Source: Congeria kusceri (lineage: Eukaryota; Mollusca; Bivalvia; Myida; Dreissenidae). Taken from it: a DNA stretch of 64,000 nucleotides. The notes under the pieces were generated by a model. That model was not told where the DNA came from. It made no database searches and saw only the letters and a program-made list of their open reading frames with translations. The position numbers and the translations under genes were made by a program. Of this stretch, positions 1 through 12,558 are shown one piece after another; the stretch's first letter is position 1, and each line of letters begins with the position of its first letter. The stretch spans positions 21,064,480 to 21,128,479 of the forward strand of contig CM051034.1 in the NCBI GenBank assembly GCA_027627225.1. The letters run 5' to 3'.

Positions 1-886
1 TTTTTTGTTATTTATACCCTACACATCTTAACATTGTAGTAACATGTGTTGTGTAGTGTTCAGTGAATGATGTAAAAGTGTTCCTCTGTTGTGTATGTGT
101 TGTATTTTCCTTTTGATGATTTGTCTTTTAATTTAATTTCATTTTTTAGTTATTTTAGATTGGTCAAATTACTGTTTGAACATTCCTGACATAATGTTTT
201 TCTTGCATGAAATTGCTATGTATGTACATACATTTTCGCTGTACATAATAACATTATACAGATATTTCATATTGTTGCCCCCGATACTGAATGAAAACAA
301 TTTTACTGTTCCCAAATGCCTATGAAATATCTGTTTTATTACCTACTTCCAATAATAAGCAATAAACAACATTTTAATTGTTTTATTTTCCAGCCAGTAG
401 CTGTCAGTTAATTGGAATTTAAAGTCAAACAGAAACAAACAAGAACAAATGTCCATTCCAATGTCACCGTAATCAAAAACAAAACAGTTATGCCCCCTCT
501 AATTTAAAATTGCTAAAAAGGCTAATTTTAGATAATCAAGGGCCATAACTCCTGAGTTACTGCGACGAATTGGTTGATTATCAAACGTAACTGAGGTAAT
601 ACGCCCAAAAAGATTTTCACCAAGTTTGGTGAATATCGGCTATGAACTGTTATATTTGGAGAACGGAAAAGACTAAAAAGGCCAATTTTAGATAATTCAC
701 AGGCAATAACTCTGCAATTTTTAGGGTGATCTGACTGTTTATCAAACTTGGCCAAGATATTATTATTACAAACATTTTCATGAAGTTTGTTGAAAATCAA
801 ATGAAAACGTTGCATTTTTGGAAATAGTTGACTGGTGCCTTGTAATTTGCACGTTGCAAATGCTGCTCATTCAAGGTCTCGTGCAA
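1..886. repeat. AT-rich DNA with two units of an interspersed repeat
   Basis: No gene is seen. At about 500-830 there are two imperfect copies, roughly 150 bp apart, of a unit with the theme 'gctaattttagataat', '..ataactc..', a poly-A-like run and 'aagtttg.tgaa'. This wording recurs in other repeat blocks of the window (17.4-18.1, 62.5-63.3 kb) and looks like a low-copy bivalve interspersed family, not coding sequence. Confidence 0.5.
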
Positions 887-3082
887 TTACTGGGACGAGA
901 ATGATATCGGCATATCCCTGAAAAGTTCAGTTTCTTGCGAACTGCTAAGAAAATCCAGGTCATTGAAGTCAACGGGGCCATCGTTCTGGTGCTGTTGTTG
1001 GGGCAAGAGAAGGCCGACCTTGATATTGACTTGCACCCAGTGATCTCCTTCAGCGTCAAGAGCATCAGATCGTCCTGAAAGAATTCCAAAGCATAACAAT
1101 TAGTTTTATTTAAAACAAGGCTTATCACAGTATGTGACATATGCCCTCACAGAATATATTTGTCAGAGGAATGCAACATAATATAAGAACTAGGAAAACT
1201 TTCCGATGGGAAGTAATAAAAACATTCTAAGTGCAGTGGACGATACGTCTAAAAGCGCCACCTCACCTTAAATGAAAAACATTATCAAACCGTAACATTC
1301 TAATAATTATTAAAATACCTGTATTAGACTTTACAAAACAATTTCCAAACTGAATATACCAATCTGAGCAAGATAAAAAACCTTGTTCTGTTTCTCAATG
1401 CTCATTACTCGCATATATTCTTGATTGTTTAAGTATACTTGCCTGTAATGGCAGTAGCAAAACTTTTCGCCATGACTTCTTTTTGCTCGTCACTTGTTTG
1501 AGCGTATGATCGTATACTGCTCTCCGATTTGTGGCCTGACACTGACATGACATGACGTGCTTCAAACTTGTTCAGAAGGGTGATTGACGTTGCTCGCAAA
1601 CAGTGATTCGTGTAGGTTCTATAACAGAAAACATAGCAAAGTATTCATCACATGTTGAAAACATGATATACACTGTTATAATAATTGATTATTATTTATT
1701 TATTTGGTATAACATAATGCATACAGCTAGTTGTTGCAGTAATACTACCTTTATTTATTAAACAAAAGTCCAACTAGCATAATAAATATGTATATGGTGA
1801 GTGATAAATTTTATCAGACACCCTCATTTTTATTATACATGTCTGACTGTTTGGCAGGTTTCGTGTAATCTGTAAGTTAACATTTAATCTAAGACATATT
1901 TACAAAAGTCATTTATATCATAATAAAAGCAAAAATAATTAAAACTCTGAACAAATCCACATTTTCTCTTTTGCATAAAAGAAGAATTTATCTTGACAAT
2001 TTTGCTGTAGATGACATGGTTTTCATCTTGTCGCCTAAGGTGTTTTTCCCCAAAACCTGGTTGTCGTACCATAGTCCAGACGCCACATTCTTTCTCTTGG
2101 GTCTTTGAAAGAAAAATTCACAGTTGGGATTCAAGAGATCCATGTACATTTCAAATGATGCATATGGGCATAATTTCCCCCCAATTTTGTAGATACGACT
2201 GCCCTGGCTTGGTCCCTCATCTGAAAGTTCACCTCTATGATTCTTCGTAGTCATGTCCCTGAGTTCAGTATGCTCGTCTGTGATTATAAAGTCTGTTGTT
2301 CTGATGTTTCGTAAATTCTCACGACTTCTGTTGCAGAAATATATCATGAAATCTACAAAAACCTTGTTCTGTAGATCAGCAGGATTATCCCAATTAAAAG
2401 AAATATACAATTTCTTCAAATCAGATTGAGACAGTGGATCTTTGTTCTGTACGTGACCCTTGCCCTCTTCTTTCAACTTCTTTAACATCGCCATGAATAC
2501 TTTGTTACTTGAGGAAAAATCACCATTGTTGACAATGTCAACATCAAGAGTTTTCTCAAAATGTTTCAGCAGTCCATACCTGATTGACAACATTGACCGT
2601 TTACTATACATTTCGCCCTTGGCTGTCCTAGCTGCCGAATAGAACATACGTAGCAACGCATTTAGTTCTTCGTTGGTCGACTGGGTTGGAAATTCAACAT
2701 GTTTTTCATCACAGTAGGTCTGCAGTACTTTCACAGCACCTAAAGTGAACAAGAGAAAATGCTTGATCATTTTTCACGTGTACGCCTAAGTCTAATACAA
2801 AAACATCTAAAAATGTAGATTCCAATTTTTTATTAAATTTTCACTTCACAATTCACTTTTAGTTCAAGAGATTTGATGTTCAGACTATTGATGCAGACTT
2901 CAGTCTCAATTCAATTTTAAACAGCAAAATGAAGATGTAGCTTTAAAATTATTACAAACCTTTAATAACGTTCTCTGTGTTGAGTGAGTCTCGATTTTCT
3001 AACAACAGGTCCAGAGATTTTCGCTAATTGTAAGAAATCTATCTATTTTTCCCTTCCCGTTTCCAACAGTATGCCTAGACAT
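887..3082 (-). CDS. Crypton-type (DUF3504/QRICH1-like) tyrosine recombinase, four exons
   Basis: I read exons at 3023-2960, 2739-1998, 1618-1443 and 1074-887 (stop 889-887), whose phases chain without a stop to about 389 residues. Exon 2 carries the first catalytic arginine in CNRSRENLRNIR and a TKNHRGEL lysine loop. Exon 3 holds the H-x-x-R box (NHCLRATSITLL), the second histidine (VSGHKSESS) and the nucleophile-type tyrosine (IRSYAQ), so the tyrosine-recombinase tetrad looks complete. The family is known from Crypton transposons and domesticated host genes (QRICH1, ZMYM, KIAA1958); which applies here is unclear. Intron 3 has a GC-AG boundary (AG|GCAAGT at 1443/1442). An in-frame ATG at 3082-3080 begins MSRHTVGNGKGKIDRFLTIS, which looks like the family N-terminus, but it runs into a stop unless one base is restored near 3012. 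Alternatively translation enters through an acceptor at 3025-3024. No polyadenylation signal was identified. Confidence 0.82.
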
Positions 3083-5280
3083 TTTTACGTCTGCAAATTC
3101 ACAGGCGCTTGCATCGCTGTGTCATAAACGCTTGATTTTCCTTTTCCCGAAAAGAAAAAGGTTACATTGCGCAAAGTTCTGCACAGGTTACTCCTCTTTG
3201 AATATTGATGAGAGCAACATAACGAAACAAACCATGAAACATCACGAAATGTTGCCTTTTGTGAGGAGCTTGTTAAAACAAAGCGGTAAAACTGTCTTGT
3301 TAGTTAACTGCATTTATGAATGTATTGAAATCTTTGATGTTTAAATGTTGCAATGCCACAATTATGTGGATTTTGACATATTTTACTATTTTTTTGGAGT
3401 GAGCTGCATTTCTTTTATTGGCTACAAATAACCTGGTTGTGTTTCCTGTAACCAATGGGGGTACTTATCACTTCTGATGAAAGTCCTAGTTTCCTCTACA
3501 AAGCAGTATTTGCCAGTGTTGATTTGGTATCATGCGAAACATTATTAATGAACTGGCATATACTGTTCTGTTAAGGTTTTGGAGCAGGTGATAAGAATAT
3601 GACAAATATTGGCTAATCAGGACATTTTGAATTTATTGTTGAATTACTGTGCATTGCCTTCATTTTTACAGGTAAAACATATTTCTGACTGTTTCACCAA
3701 AACATTCAAATTATTCTTTCTGTTCCATCTGGTTAATACTTAAATATTTGGTTGAATACATTATTAATTTAATGTAACAATACACACTGTATTATGTGAA
3801 GTTAGAATAAGACGTCAAACATAGAATATACTTTGTATTTTCTTTTCTACCACATATCTGATAAATTCAAGATGTTTAAGTGCTTTTATTAAAATCAGAC
3901 AATACTGATGGTTTAAAAAAAAAATAACTCAAACTCTTTCTTCAAATTATGGGCTTTTTGGCTAGTTTTCAGGTCCTGAAAAACTGTGTCCATGCATGCA
4001 TGAACACGGTTCTGCTTTTTTGGTATAAATTTTGACAAAGCGTAAACTGGATTTTTTTTGGGTAATATCAATTTTATGGATATTGTTTTAATGAAAATGC
4101 TTATTAAATATAATTACTTTGCTATATTTTCACATTTATCCAATTAACTGCATCAAAACCAAGAGAACAAAAAATCCATCTTATTCCAAATTCACATAAT
4201 AGTATATACAATAAATAAAGGGTAAAGTATTCATGACATTATTTCACTGGCTAGTTGTATTTGGACTTTGAATGTTTTTAAATGTGAGGTCACTGACCAT
4301 TGGCGAAAACTGTGACCAGTATTTTAGGCAAATTAAGCCCCTTTTTGTACTGAGTCTAGTTATATGTTTCTGTAACTATTGCAGATATTTTAAAACTTAA
4401 CATGTCTGCGAGGTCATTATGTAAGGTCACTTACAGAATATGTATATTATCGAAGCGGAATGAATAGTCGGGCACACTGCCTTGTGGACAGCCCTTGTTA
4501 TAAGGATAGTTGTATCTTTTTCGTTATTATGTATTGGCAACATACCTATAGAGGACATAATTATTCCTAACTTAGCAGTGGTTCGTTTACATTTTTCAAT
4601 CAATTTAAGCGCATGTTGTAGTCGAAATGTATGGTAATTTATTTTAGACAGACTAAGGATTAAAGAGGCGTATAAGCTGTACATTTTCAAATATAAAATA
4701 ATACTTTATGAACTGTTTAATGGCAACTTAACATATAGGTGTAGTTTTAACAAAAAATAAAATATTTATGTTAATATTTATAAAAAGTTGTCACTATGAC
4801 ACTTCGCGGGCATGGAAAAAATTGTTGTAGATGAAATATAGATATAAATGAAATGTACCAGTAGGCGGATGGGCAGTATTGATATATGTAGTGTAATGTA
4901 AGAAAGTTAACATTGTAGGCATGAGTTCATTTCCTTCTTGAACCGTGTATCAAAATATTCGGGGCATTTCACATACTTTTCTTTAACGGTACCAATAATG
5001 TATTTTGCTTAAAATAAAGAGTAAAATATATTAGTGAAAAATGGGATTATGCATTGTTTTTATTGTTTTCTTCTATCTGAAAACCTTCAATATGTCTCTT
5101 TAATGTAAAACTCTGGTTCTATTTAATTTATATGACACATAAAATTCTTTCCAATTTGACTGGATTTTTGTTGTTTGTCATAAAATACGGTATTAAGGTT
5201 TTCATTGAATACATCTTAAATATTTATGCGTCACTATGTAACATACAAATAATGCTAATAAACATATATCGACATATAGG
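3083..5280. other. AT-rich intergenic DNA, nothing recognised
   Basis: Open frames are short (up to 87 codons) with no domain, splice context or composition suggesting coding. The DNA just upstream of the recombinase start (3083-3180) holds no obvious TATA box. Confidence 0.5.
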
Positions 5281-6000
5281 GTTTTTGTTTTAGCAGATCA
5301 CCCAGGGCCGGACACAGAGAAGGTTTTCCTGCAAGGGTGGGGATGGGGGTACAGTGAACCTAGCATTTAATCATTGCTATGCGCATTCATTCACGTACTT
5401 TCTCTTTCATTCATTCATACATTCATTCATTCATTTACATATTAATTTATTCAATAAACACTTGATGTAAAATTGTTATGTCATCAAATGATGCAATTAT
5501 GGGACACTTCGTTCATCTTCTATAATTATGTTGTAGTTTAAGCCGCGGACTGTGGCTCCGACGAACTTCAAGTTTGAGGATTAAGACAAACGTATGAGTT
5601 TTGTAAAACATGGGGAGTTCATCCTGGCATCGTATGGGCCACCTGCAATCGCCGAAGGTCTACCGCACGTTTTAAGTTTAAGCAGACAGTGGCTAATATC
5701 AATATTGTTCCTAAGATTCTTCATGTATTATTGTCATTCACGTCTTTGAATTTAGCGTGCACAAGAAGATACAATGGTTATTTTTTTTTAATTGTTAAAA
5801 AGCAAACCAGCTCTATGGTTGTAACACATGTTCAAAAAAGAGACTATACTAGAATGGAAATTGACAATACCATATTAAAAGCATACAAATAATATCGTGT
5901 ATGTATGCGAAGCTCATAGCGTCGTGCGTTCATTAAGCAATAAACCCACGTTTCTTGCGGCGAATGACAAGTGTCAAGTTTTATTCTTACTGTCGCTGAA
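5281..6000. other. AT-rich DNA with an ATTC tetranucleotide run
   Basis: An (ATTC)n microsatellite lies at about 5387-5440. A G-rich stretch is at 5305-5350. Nothing else is supported. Confidence 0.45.
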
Positions 6001-6003
6001 CGT

Positions 6004-6233
6004 TTATTGAATTGGAGCCCAGCAGTGTTCGATTTTCATGAGAAGCTTGCGGAGACAGCAGTACAGCTGCATGGGATTCCAACGATTTTCGTATATCCAC
6101 AGTCTGGTTTCCGTTCTGTCTCTGTACGGATCTGCCTTCACCTTTTCCCGCATGTCAGTACAAGAATCACACGGAGTTCGTCTACAATTTGATTTCAGAC
6201 ACCGTAGCCTAAGATGCCTATACAATGGTACGA
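6004..6233 (-). CDS. Possible cysteine-rich terminal exon, unknown
   Basis: On the minus strand a 70-codon open stretch starts after a 'ttgtatag' acceptor-like site near 6225 and ends at a TAA at 6004-6006. It is more GC-rich than its surroundings and contains two Cys clusters (LRCLKSNCRRTPCDSC near the start, LYCCLRKLL later) and a Trp-rich middle (RLWIYENRWNP). No family is recognised. The plus strand is also open here in two frames, so strand assignment is uncertain. Confidence 0.22.
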
Positions 6234-6380
6234 AAAATCGTAGACGATTTTATGTACGGCAACAGAGCCAAATGTAAACCAAGCATTTGTTGTATGGGTT
6301 TATGTCTGTAATGGTCTTTGCACCGACCTTATGCTTCAGACGCACTTAAAAGTGTTTAGTGATGCTGTCTTCCTAGACAT

Positions 6381-6498
6381 GTGTTCACTCACTGTCTGGG
6401 ATCTCGGAAACACGAGAAAGGGACACGGGACGATCTTTGATCACGTTGTCCCGTGTCTATTTTTCGTGTTACCGAGATCCCAGGCAGTGAGTGAACAC
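6381..6498. repeat. Long near-perfect palindrome (foldback)
   Basis: The left arm 'gtgttcactcactgtctggg' and its continuation to about 6432 is the reverse complement of 6448-6498, with a few mismatches and a loop of about 14 bases. Arms are about 50 bp, rich in 'gagatc' and 'gggacacgggac' words. It could be a foldback/MITE-like element or a long hairpin transcript. Confidence 0.75.
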
Positions 6499-6744
6499 AT
6501 CACGCAAGCAACTGATGTTACTAAAGCAGTGATATCATTACGCAATAAGTATCTACTTGGGGCCATGTGTCCGAAGTGCCCCTTATTCCTCGCGTTCCAA
6601 CGAATTGCCTGAGTTGGTTTTCTCAGAATAGTTATAATGATAACTTCAGTCGTTCAGGAGTACCACATCGGGCTTTAATCTACATTTTACAACTTAAAGA
6701 AGATTGTACGTGTATGCGTTTTGCGATCAGCTGTAAGCACATGT

Positions 6745-6790
6745 GCCCCCCCTCCCCCCCACACACACACTACACACACACACACCTATT
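6745..6790. repeat. C-run followed by (CA)n microsatellite
   Basis: Homopolymeric C tracts followed by alternating CA. The short open frames over this stretch (Pro/Thr/His-rich) are translations of the microsatellite. Confidence 0.85.
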
Positions 6791-8290
6791 TTGAAATGGT
6801 GCCTTAAGTGTTTACAGCGACACTGGACTGGGCACCACACATTTTCACAATGTTCATTTTCCTATTTAAAGTTCATGTTTAAGGTATATACAATACATGA
6901 GTTTTGGGGTCAGCTGGGGTTGGCACGTTACCCGTGTGCCCCCGAGTAAACCGGGCCTGCCATCACTTAAATGTGCAAATATAAACAAGGTGAAACTCAA
7001 GGTGCGCCAGCAGGAGAGCACTCTTATTGTCATCACGAGGTCCTTTATTTATGGCAAGTGACCAATTGAACAACAGGACACAACACAAAACAAATGAATA
7101 AACCGTGGGTCACCGCCTTGAAATGGTCAATGCAAAGCACTGGGGGCTTTGTGGGTAACTGAACCTCACGCTTGGCCCAACAAGTTGCATAGGTATTGAA
7201 CGATATGTACTGTTAATACATTTTCTAAGTCTTTAATTTAAAAATCTGTGTTGTATTAACTTATATTTTATTTAGCGTATATTTTCTCAAATATGATTAA
7301 CTAGTACAATCGTTGTAAAATACGACGCTGATACTAATGATGTAGTAGTGTTCATTGCTAATACGCATATATAAACTATGATTAATGATTTTGTCACTAC
7401 ATTAAAATAAAAAGATGCTTATAAAAACTATAGTCTTAATTTCAATGGAAATGTCTTGAAAAATGCAGCCTTTCAAAGACTGATATTTTAACAGTTGATA
7501 GGAAATTCAGAAGTGTACAATGTAATATAATACATCATGTCTATCCAAAATCTATTCGTTATATTTTCAAAATAATGAATATATCACACAACTAGGGAAC
7601 AAACTACTATTTAATAGTTGTGTATGTATATGCTTTTTTGTTAAAATATGTGTATATGTATGTGTATACATTCTATGAGAAAATAAAAATGTTGCACACC
7701 CAAAATAAAAAAATTAATAAAATATTTCTAATTTGAAATGTGTGCATAGTTGTGTTCTAACCTTTCTTAACAATTTGTTTAAATGGAATTATAAATGATA
7801 TTTTGTTGCAACATGTTATCAACATACTAAATGCAAAACGCAATATATAAAACGTGTTTAGAATTTGTATCCTTTAACAAGCCTTTCAATATGGACAATA
7901 TCTCACGGTGTATATATTTGAGTCAGTGATATCGTTACACCCCTAGTAACTTCTATGAGATATTGTGTATCAAACATGCTGAGCATGTTCTTCAACGTAG
8001 ATGAACCCTCTACTCGTATATACAACTGGACCCGTACTCACCGAACTATTTCTAGACTTAAGACTAGGAATAAAGGCTATTGTTTAGAACTGTTTTACCA
8101 CAACATGCCGATATTCGAGTATTAGTTGGTATTTACTATTTCAAACTGTAGCATTTTCATTCAAAACGATGTATCCGTTATAAGTTACATTGCTACCAAT
8201 AAAACTTGCAAATGCACAAGTGTAATTTCTCCAGTCTAAGTTTGTTCCCTGGTCTCCTAAACTTTGTATATACATGTACATATATATTGG
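6791..8290. other. AT-rich intergenic DNA, nothing recognised
   Basis: No open frame above 70 codons, no splice-framed exon and no repeat that I could pair. Confidence 0.45.
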
Positions 8291-8302
8291 GGAGATAAAA
8301 AA

Positions 8303-8726
8303 GCATAACTACAACGGTCTCAATAAACCATTTATGGAATGGTTTCCTTCATAAAGCATAACTACAACGGTCTCAATAAACCATTTATGGAATGGTTTCC
8401 TTCATAAAGCATAACTACAACGGTCTCAATAAACCATTTATGGAATGGTTTCCTGCATAAAGCATAACTACAACGGTCTCAATAAACCATTTATGGAATG
8501 GTTTCCTTCATAAAGCATAACTACAACGGTCTCAATAAACCATTTATGGAATGGTTTCCTTCATAAAGCATAACTACAACGGTCTCAATATACCATTTAT
8601 GGAATGGTTTCCTTCATAAAGCATAACTACAACGGTCTCAATAAACCATTTATGGAATGGTTTCCTTCATAAAGCATAACTACAACGGTCTCAATAAACC
8701 ATTTATGGAATGGTTTCCTTCATAAA
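8303..8726 (+). repeat. 53-bp minisatellite, 8 copies
   Basis: Copies start at 8303, 8356, 8409, 8462, 8515, 8568, 8621 and 8674 with almost no divergence (isolated substitutions such as 'cctgcat' and 'caatatacc'). Each unit contains an inverted repeat, 'aaaccatt' and 'aatggttt' around a 5-base loop. A degenerate tail with 'cagaatatatgaaat' words continues to about 8795. Confidence 0.95.
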
Positions 8727-8729
8727 GCA

Positions 8730-9960
8730 TACATGAAATGGTCTCCTAAATACAGAATATATGAAATAGTCTCATTAATACAGAATATATGAAATAAATG
8801 TAACTAGGAAATTGAGGGCTCTTATATCATTGTTTTTGGGGCCACACACAGGCCACATAATGAATTGATTTAAAATTGTGTAAAACTGACGGCATAAAAT
8901 GTTAATTTTTTAATTCCCCACAAATGTGAAAACAATGTAAAACATTCGCCTATCAGGACCCCATCCCCACAAACTCGAGAATTGGCACTTGCCTTTAAAA
9001 GGTAGCTTCACAATATCAATTAGCAAAACCATCACATAAACAATAACTGTTTTCTTCTGTTTTTTTTTCTTCTATGTTTACAGTACTGAAGATGTTTAAA
9101 GGACACAAGGCAATATGCAAAAATCACAGGTAGTAGCTTGTCAGTTTCCACACTGCTTCATGGTATTATCTGTTGATTTCGCTGGAACACTATTAGCTGA
9201 CACTACCTAAAACATAAAGACATGTAAAATTATCAGTGTACAGAAACTACAGAAAGAACAAGCTTGAAACGTTGACCTAGTTTTTTATTTCACATGACCC
9301 ATATTATACCTTGAACTAGACTTCATAATTAAGGCTGAGGTTCTGACGAAATGTTCATCTTAATTAATGCGACAAAAAGCTGGTATCGTGGTATGATTAA
9401 TATGGTCTGGATCAAGGTTCGATCCATAACAATTAATATGGTGCAATACAGAATGGTGAGGCAAGAGCAGGTTTATTATGTCTTATTATTGTGTCAATTT
9501 ACATGATTAGGATTAAGTAAGATAAAAGTACATATAAATTAGTTGATGAATATTAAGATGTATTTCTTTTACACAATGCACTTTTACAAGCTGTTGACCG
9601 CAAAATATTAACAGAAACACTGTTAAATTATCAGTATCAAAATGATACATACAATTATGTTTCATTTCAATATGTGTTCAATATAAACATATGCATATTA
9701 ATAAATCAGTACCGTTCTTCAAATCCGCCAAAAGTTGATCAGTCTGTTCCCTCTACATCCACTTGTACGAGTGAACTGTCATCCTGGTAACAAAATAAGC
9801 ACCTGTATTTTTAAGTTCATCAATGTTAAAGCTACTTCATTTTATTATCTAAACACAAATCTATGTGTGGATTAAATTGCATGTCAGGACTGGAACATAA
9901 CATTTAAGAAAGTTTAGTCATATTATTGAGAAACACTATATACCGGTAATAACTTATTTC
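8730..9960. other. AT-rich DNA with possible minus-strand exon relics
   Basis: On the minus strand, 9790-9720 reads after a 'tgttaccag' acceptor as DDSSLVQVDVEGT and then, one base out of frame, DQLLADLKN up to a GTACTG donor. 9212-9147 reads VVSANSVPAKSTDNTMKQC to a stop after a 'tatgttttag' acceptor. These may be remnants of one gene but the phases do not chain. No family is recognised. Confidence 0.2.
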
Positions 9961-9962
9961 GT

Positions 9963-10870
9963 TTGATAATTATACCCCCCCTACCAGTAGGTAGCGGGGC
10001 CGGGGCTATATTGGAATCACTTTGTCCCATTGGTCTGTCTGTCGATCGGTCGATCCGTCCTGAAACTTGTCAGAACTCTATCTTCCCCATGCATTGGCAT
10101 ATTTTGAAATTACTTGGCACAAATGTTAACTTAAATCAGACGGTGTGTCGTGTGCAAGAAACTGTTGGTTACCTTTAAAGTCAAGGTCATACTTTAGGTC
10201 AAAGGTCAAAACTAGAAGGCCATGATGGCCCAAAGCGCTCACCCGAGTTCGTGCAATGACAGAGACCAGCTCTGATATCTGAATGACATTGCCTACAAAC
10301 GGACCCACATCAGACAGATACTGTTGACCTTTCTTACTGTTGTTGACCTAGCTGGCAATCGACAGGTGTGATACAGATGCCGATCCTGCCTTCTGTAGTT
10401 AACCTGGCAATTCACAGGCGCTATACAAATGCCTGTCTGGCCTACTTCAGTTATTCACCTGGCAGTTGATAGATGGAATACAGATGCATTTAGGGTCAAA
10501 ACTTTAGGGAATAAGGCTGAAGCAATCGGTGATATGTTTACCATACCCAAGCACACTTACATTACACAGAGGTTCATCCAATCTCTACAATCACATGAGG
10601 TTCAAACATCCAGCTGATTTCCATATACGACGTTTTGTTCCTTATTTTTATAGAACAATAATTAAAACAGTCGCAAGTGACAGCAATAAAGACACCTCTC
10701 AGCTTTACTTTTATCATCGATTAGGACTAGTCAATCAACCAGATCATCATACTGGATATATTTGCATTTTTAATTGCGTTTTCAGATGTTATAAATTATG
10801 TTTAGCTTAAGGGTTAACAGCTCAAAGGACTAAACCGGTTACTGAAATACTATTTGTTGCTACCCTAGTT
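9963..10870. repeat. Interspersed repeat of the 'ggtcaaaggtca' type
   Basis: 10050-10260 contains the words 'cacaaatgttaacttaaat', 'cggtgtgtcgtgtgcaagaa' and 'aaggtcatactttaggtc' that recur three to four times at 11.76-12.44 kb. A C-rich and G-rich box (9975-10005) and 'gtctgtctgtcgatcggtcg' precede it. Nothing is coding. Confidence 0.6.
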
Positions 10871-10889
10871 AACAATGAAGTCTCTATCC

Positions 10890-11690
10890 TGAACCTAGTC
10901 AATTTTTAACTTTTTTCACAAACAAGGGCCAATAACTGTGTTGTTTGTACCCCAATCTGGGCAATGAGATCTTAATATTGTCATACACAATCTGTGCAAG
11001 TCCGATCAAGATTTGATGAAAAATGAAGTTTCTATATAGCACAAAGTCCTTTGTATGGAAGTTTTCTCATCAAAAAGGGGGAAATAACTCAAGTGTTCCT
11101 GGTTCTTTCTGGCCCATCATTGCACCCAGCTGAGATCTTATGGTCATACATAAACTGTGCAAACTTAGTCAACATTGAATGAAAAGTTAATTTTCTATGA
11201 AATACAATTGTTGACAAATAATTATTATTTTCACAAACAAGGTGCAATAACTTTGGTCTTTTTAGTCAGATCTAACCCATATTCGACCTCAATTGAGACC
11301 TTATTGTCATACACAAACTGTGCAAGTTTGATCAAGATTAGACAAAAATGAAGTCTCAATCGTCCACATTGTCCAATTTGTTTTGCACTTTTTCTCACAA
11401 ACACGAGACAATAACTCTGATATTTGTACCCCAATCTAGACCATTTTTGGATTATTTTGAAATCTTATGCTCATCCACACACTGTGCAATTATAGTCAAG
11501 AGCGAATGAAAAATAAAGCCCCTATTTTGCCCTAATATTTTTTCTCATGAAAAGGGGGCAATAACTGGTGTTCCTGGTCCAATCTAGCCCATTATCGACC
11601 TAAACAAGATTTTAATGTCATACACAAAATGTGCAAGTTTGGTAAAGATTGGATGAAAATTGTCTCGATCGCGTCCGTCGTCCCAAATGT
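10890..11690. repeat. About five imperfect ~165-bp repeat units
   Basis: Each unit carries a 'cacaaacaagg..caataact' box, 'gacctaaa.gagatctta', 'tcatacacaaactgtgcaa' and 'gatcaagattg.atgaaaaatgaagt'. It ends in a 'gtccgtcgtcccaaatgttg' tail (11666-11695), typical of low-copy bivalve interspersed repeats. Confidence 0.7.
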
Positions 11691-11699
11691 TGACGCATT

Positions 11700-12440
11700 A
11701 TGGACAAAGCAGGACAGCCCCCCTATACCAATAGCTCACCGAGCATTTCCTGCTCAGTTGAGCTAATAAAGCACTGTCCTTTATTGTCAAAATACTGTTT
11801 GTCTGGGCTCCAACTTCCCAATGCATAGCAGGATTTTGCAGTAATTTGATAGAAATGTTCACCAGGATAAGACGGTGTGTCACACACAACAACTGTATGG
11901 CTACCTTTAAGGCCAAGGTCATACTTGTGTGTTTTTGTCAAGAGAGTGCTTGTCCGAGCTCTACGTTCCCAATGCATTAAAGGATTTCGAAATAAATACA
12001 AATGTTAACCTATAAGAAACGGTGTGTTGCATTCAAGAAATGTATGGCTACCTTAAAGGTCAAACTCTGAGGTAAAAGTTCTGCACAGAGTTCTTTATTA
12101 TAAAAATACTCTAACTTCCCTATGCTTGGACGAATTTTGAAATAACTTGGCACAAATGTTAACCTAGATAAAACGGTGTGTCACGCCTAAGAACTGGAAG
12201 GCTACCATAAAGGTCAAGGTCAAACTTAGAGGTCAAAGGTCAAAACAAAACGTTTTAGTGTCAAAACAGCGCTTGTCCGAGCTCTAACTTTCTGATGCAT
12301 TGAAGGATTTTGAAATAACTTGGCACAAATGGTAATCCATATAAGACGGTGTGTCGCCCACAATAACCAGATGGTTACCATTAAAGGTCAAGGTCATACT
12401 TTGAAGTCGAATGTCAAAAGAAAGCGCCTTCTTGTCAAAA
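11700..12440. repeat. Three to four ~160-230 bp 'ggtcaaggtcatac' repeat units
   Basis: Units at about 11780-11935, 11945-12065, 12110-12255 and 12270-12430 share 'tgtccgagctctaac', 'cccaatgcatt.aaggattt', 'cggtgtgtcgc' and 'aaaggtcaaggtcatactt'. The first unit in the window is at about 10050. No coding is implied. Confidence 0.7.
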
Positions 12441-12558
12441 TACTGCTTGTTATTCGATAAATTTCGCAAACTCTGATATACATACATGTATGATGAAAAT
12501 CTACAACTAGAAAAACCTTTTCCAAATACTCAGTGTTGTTGGTACTTCATACCCATAA

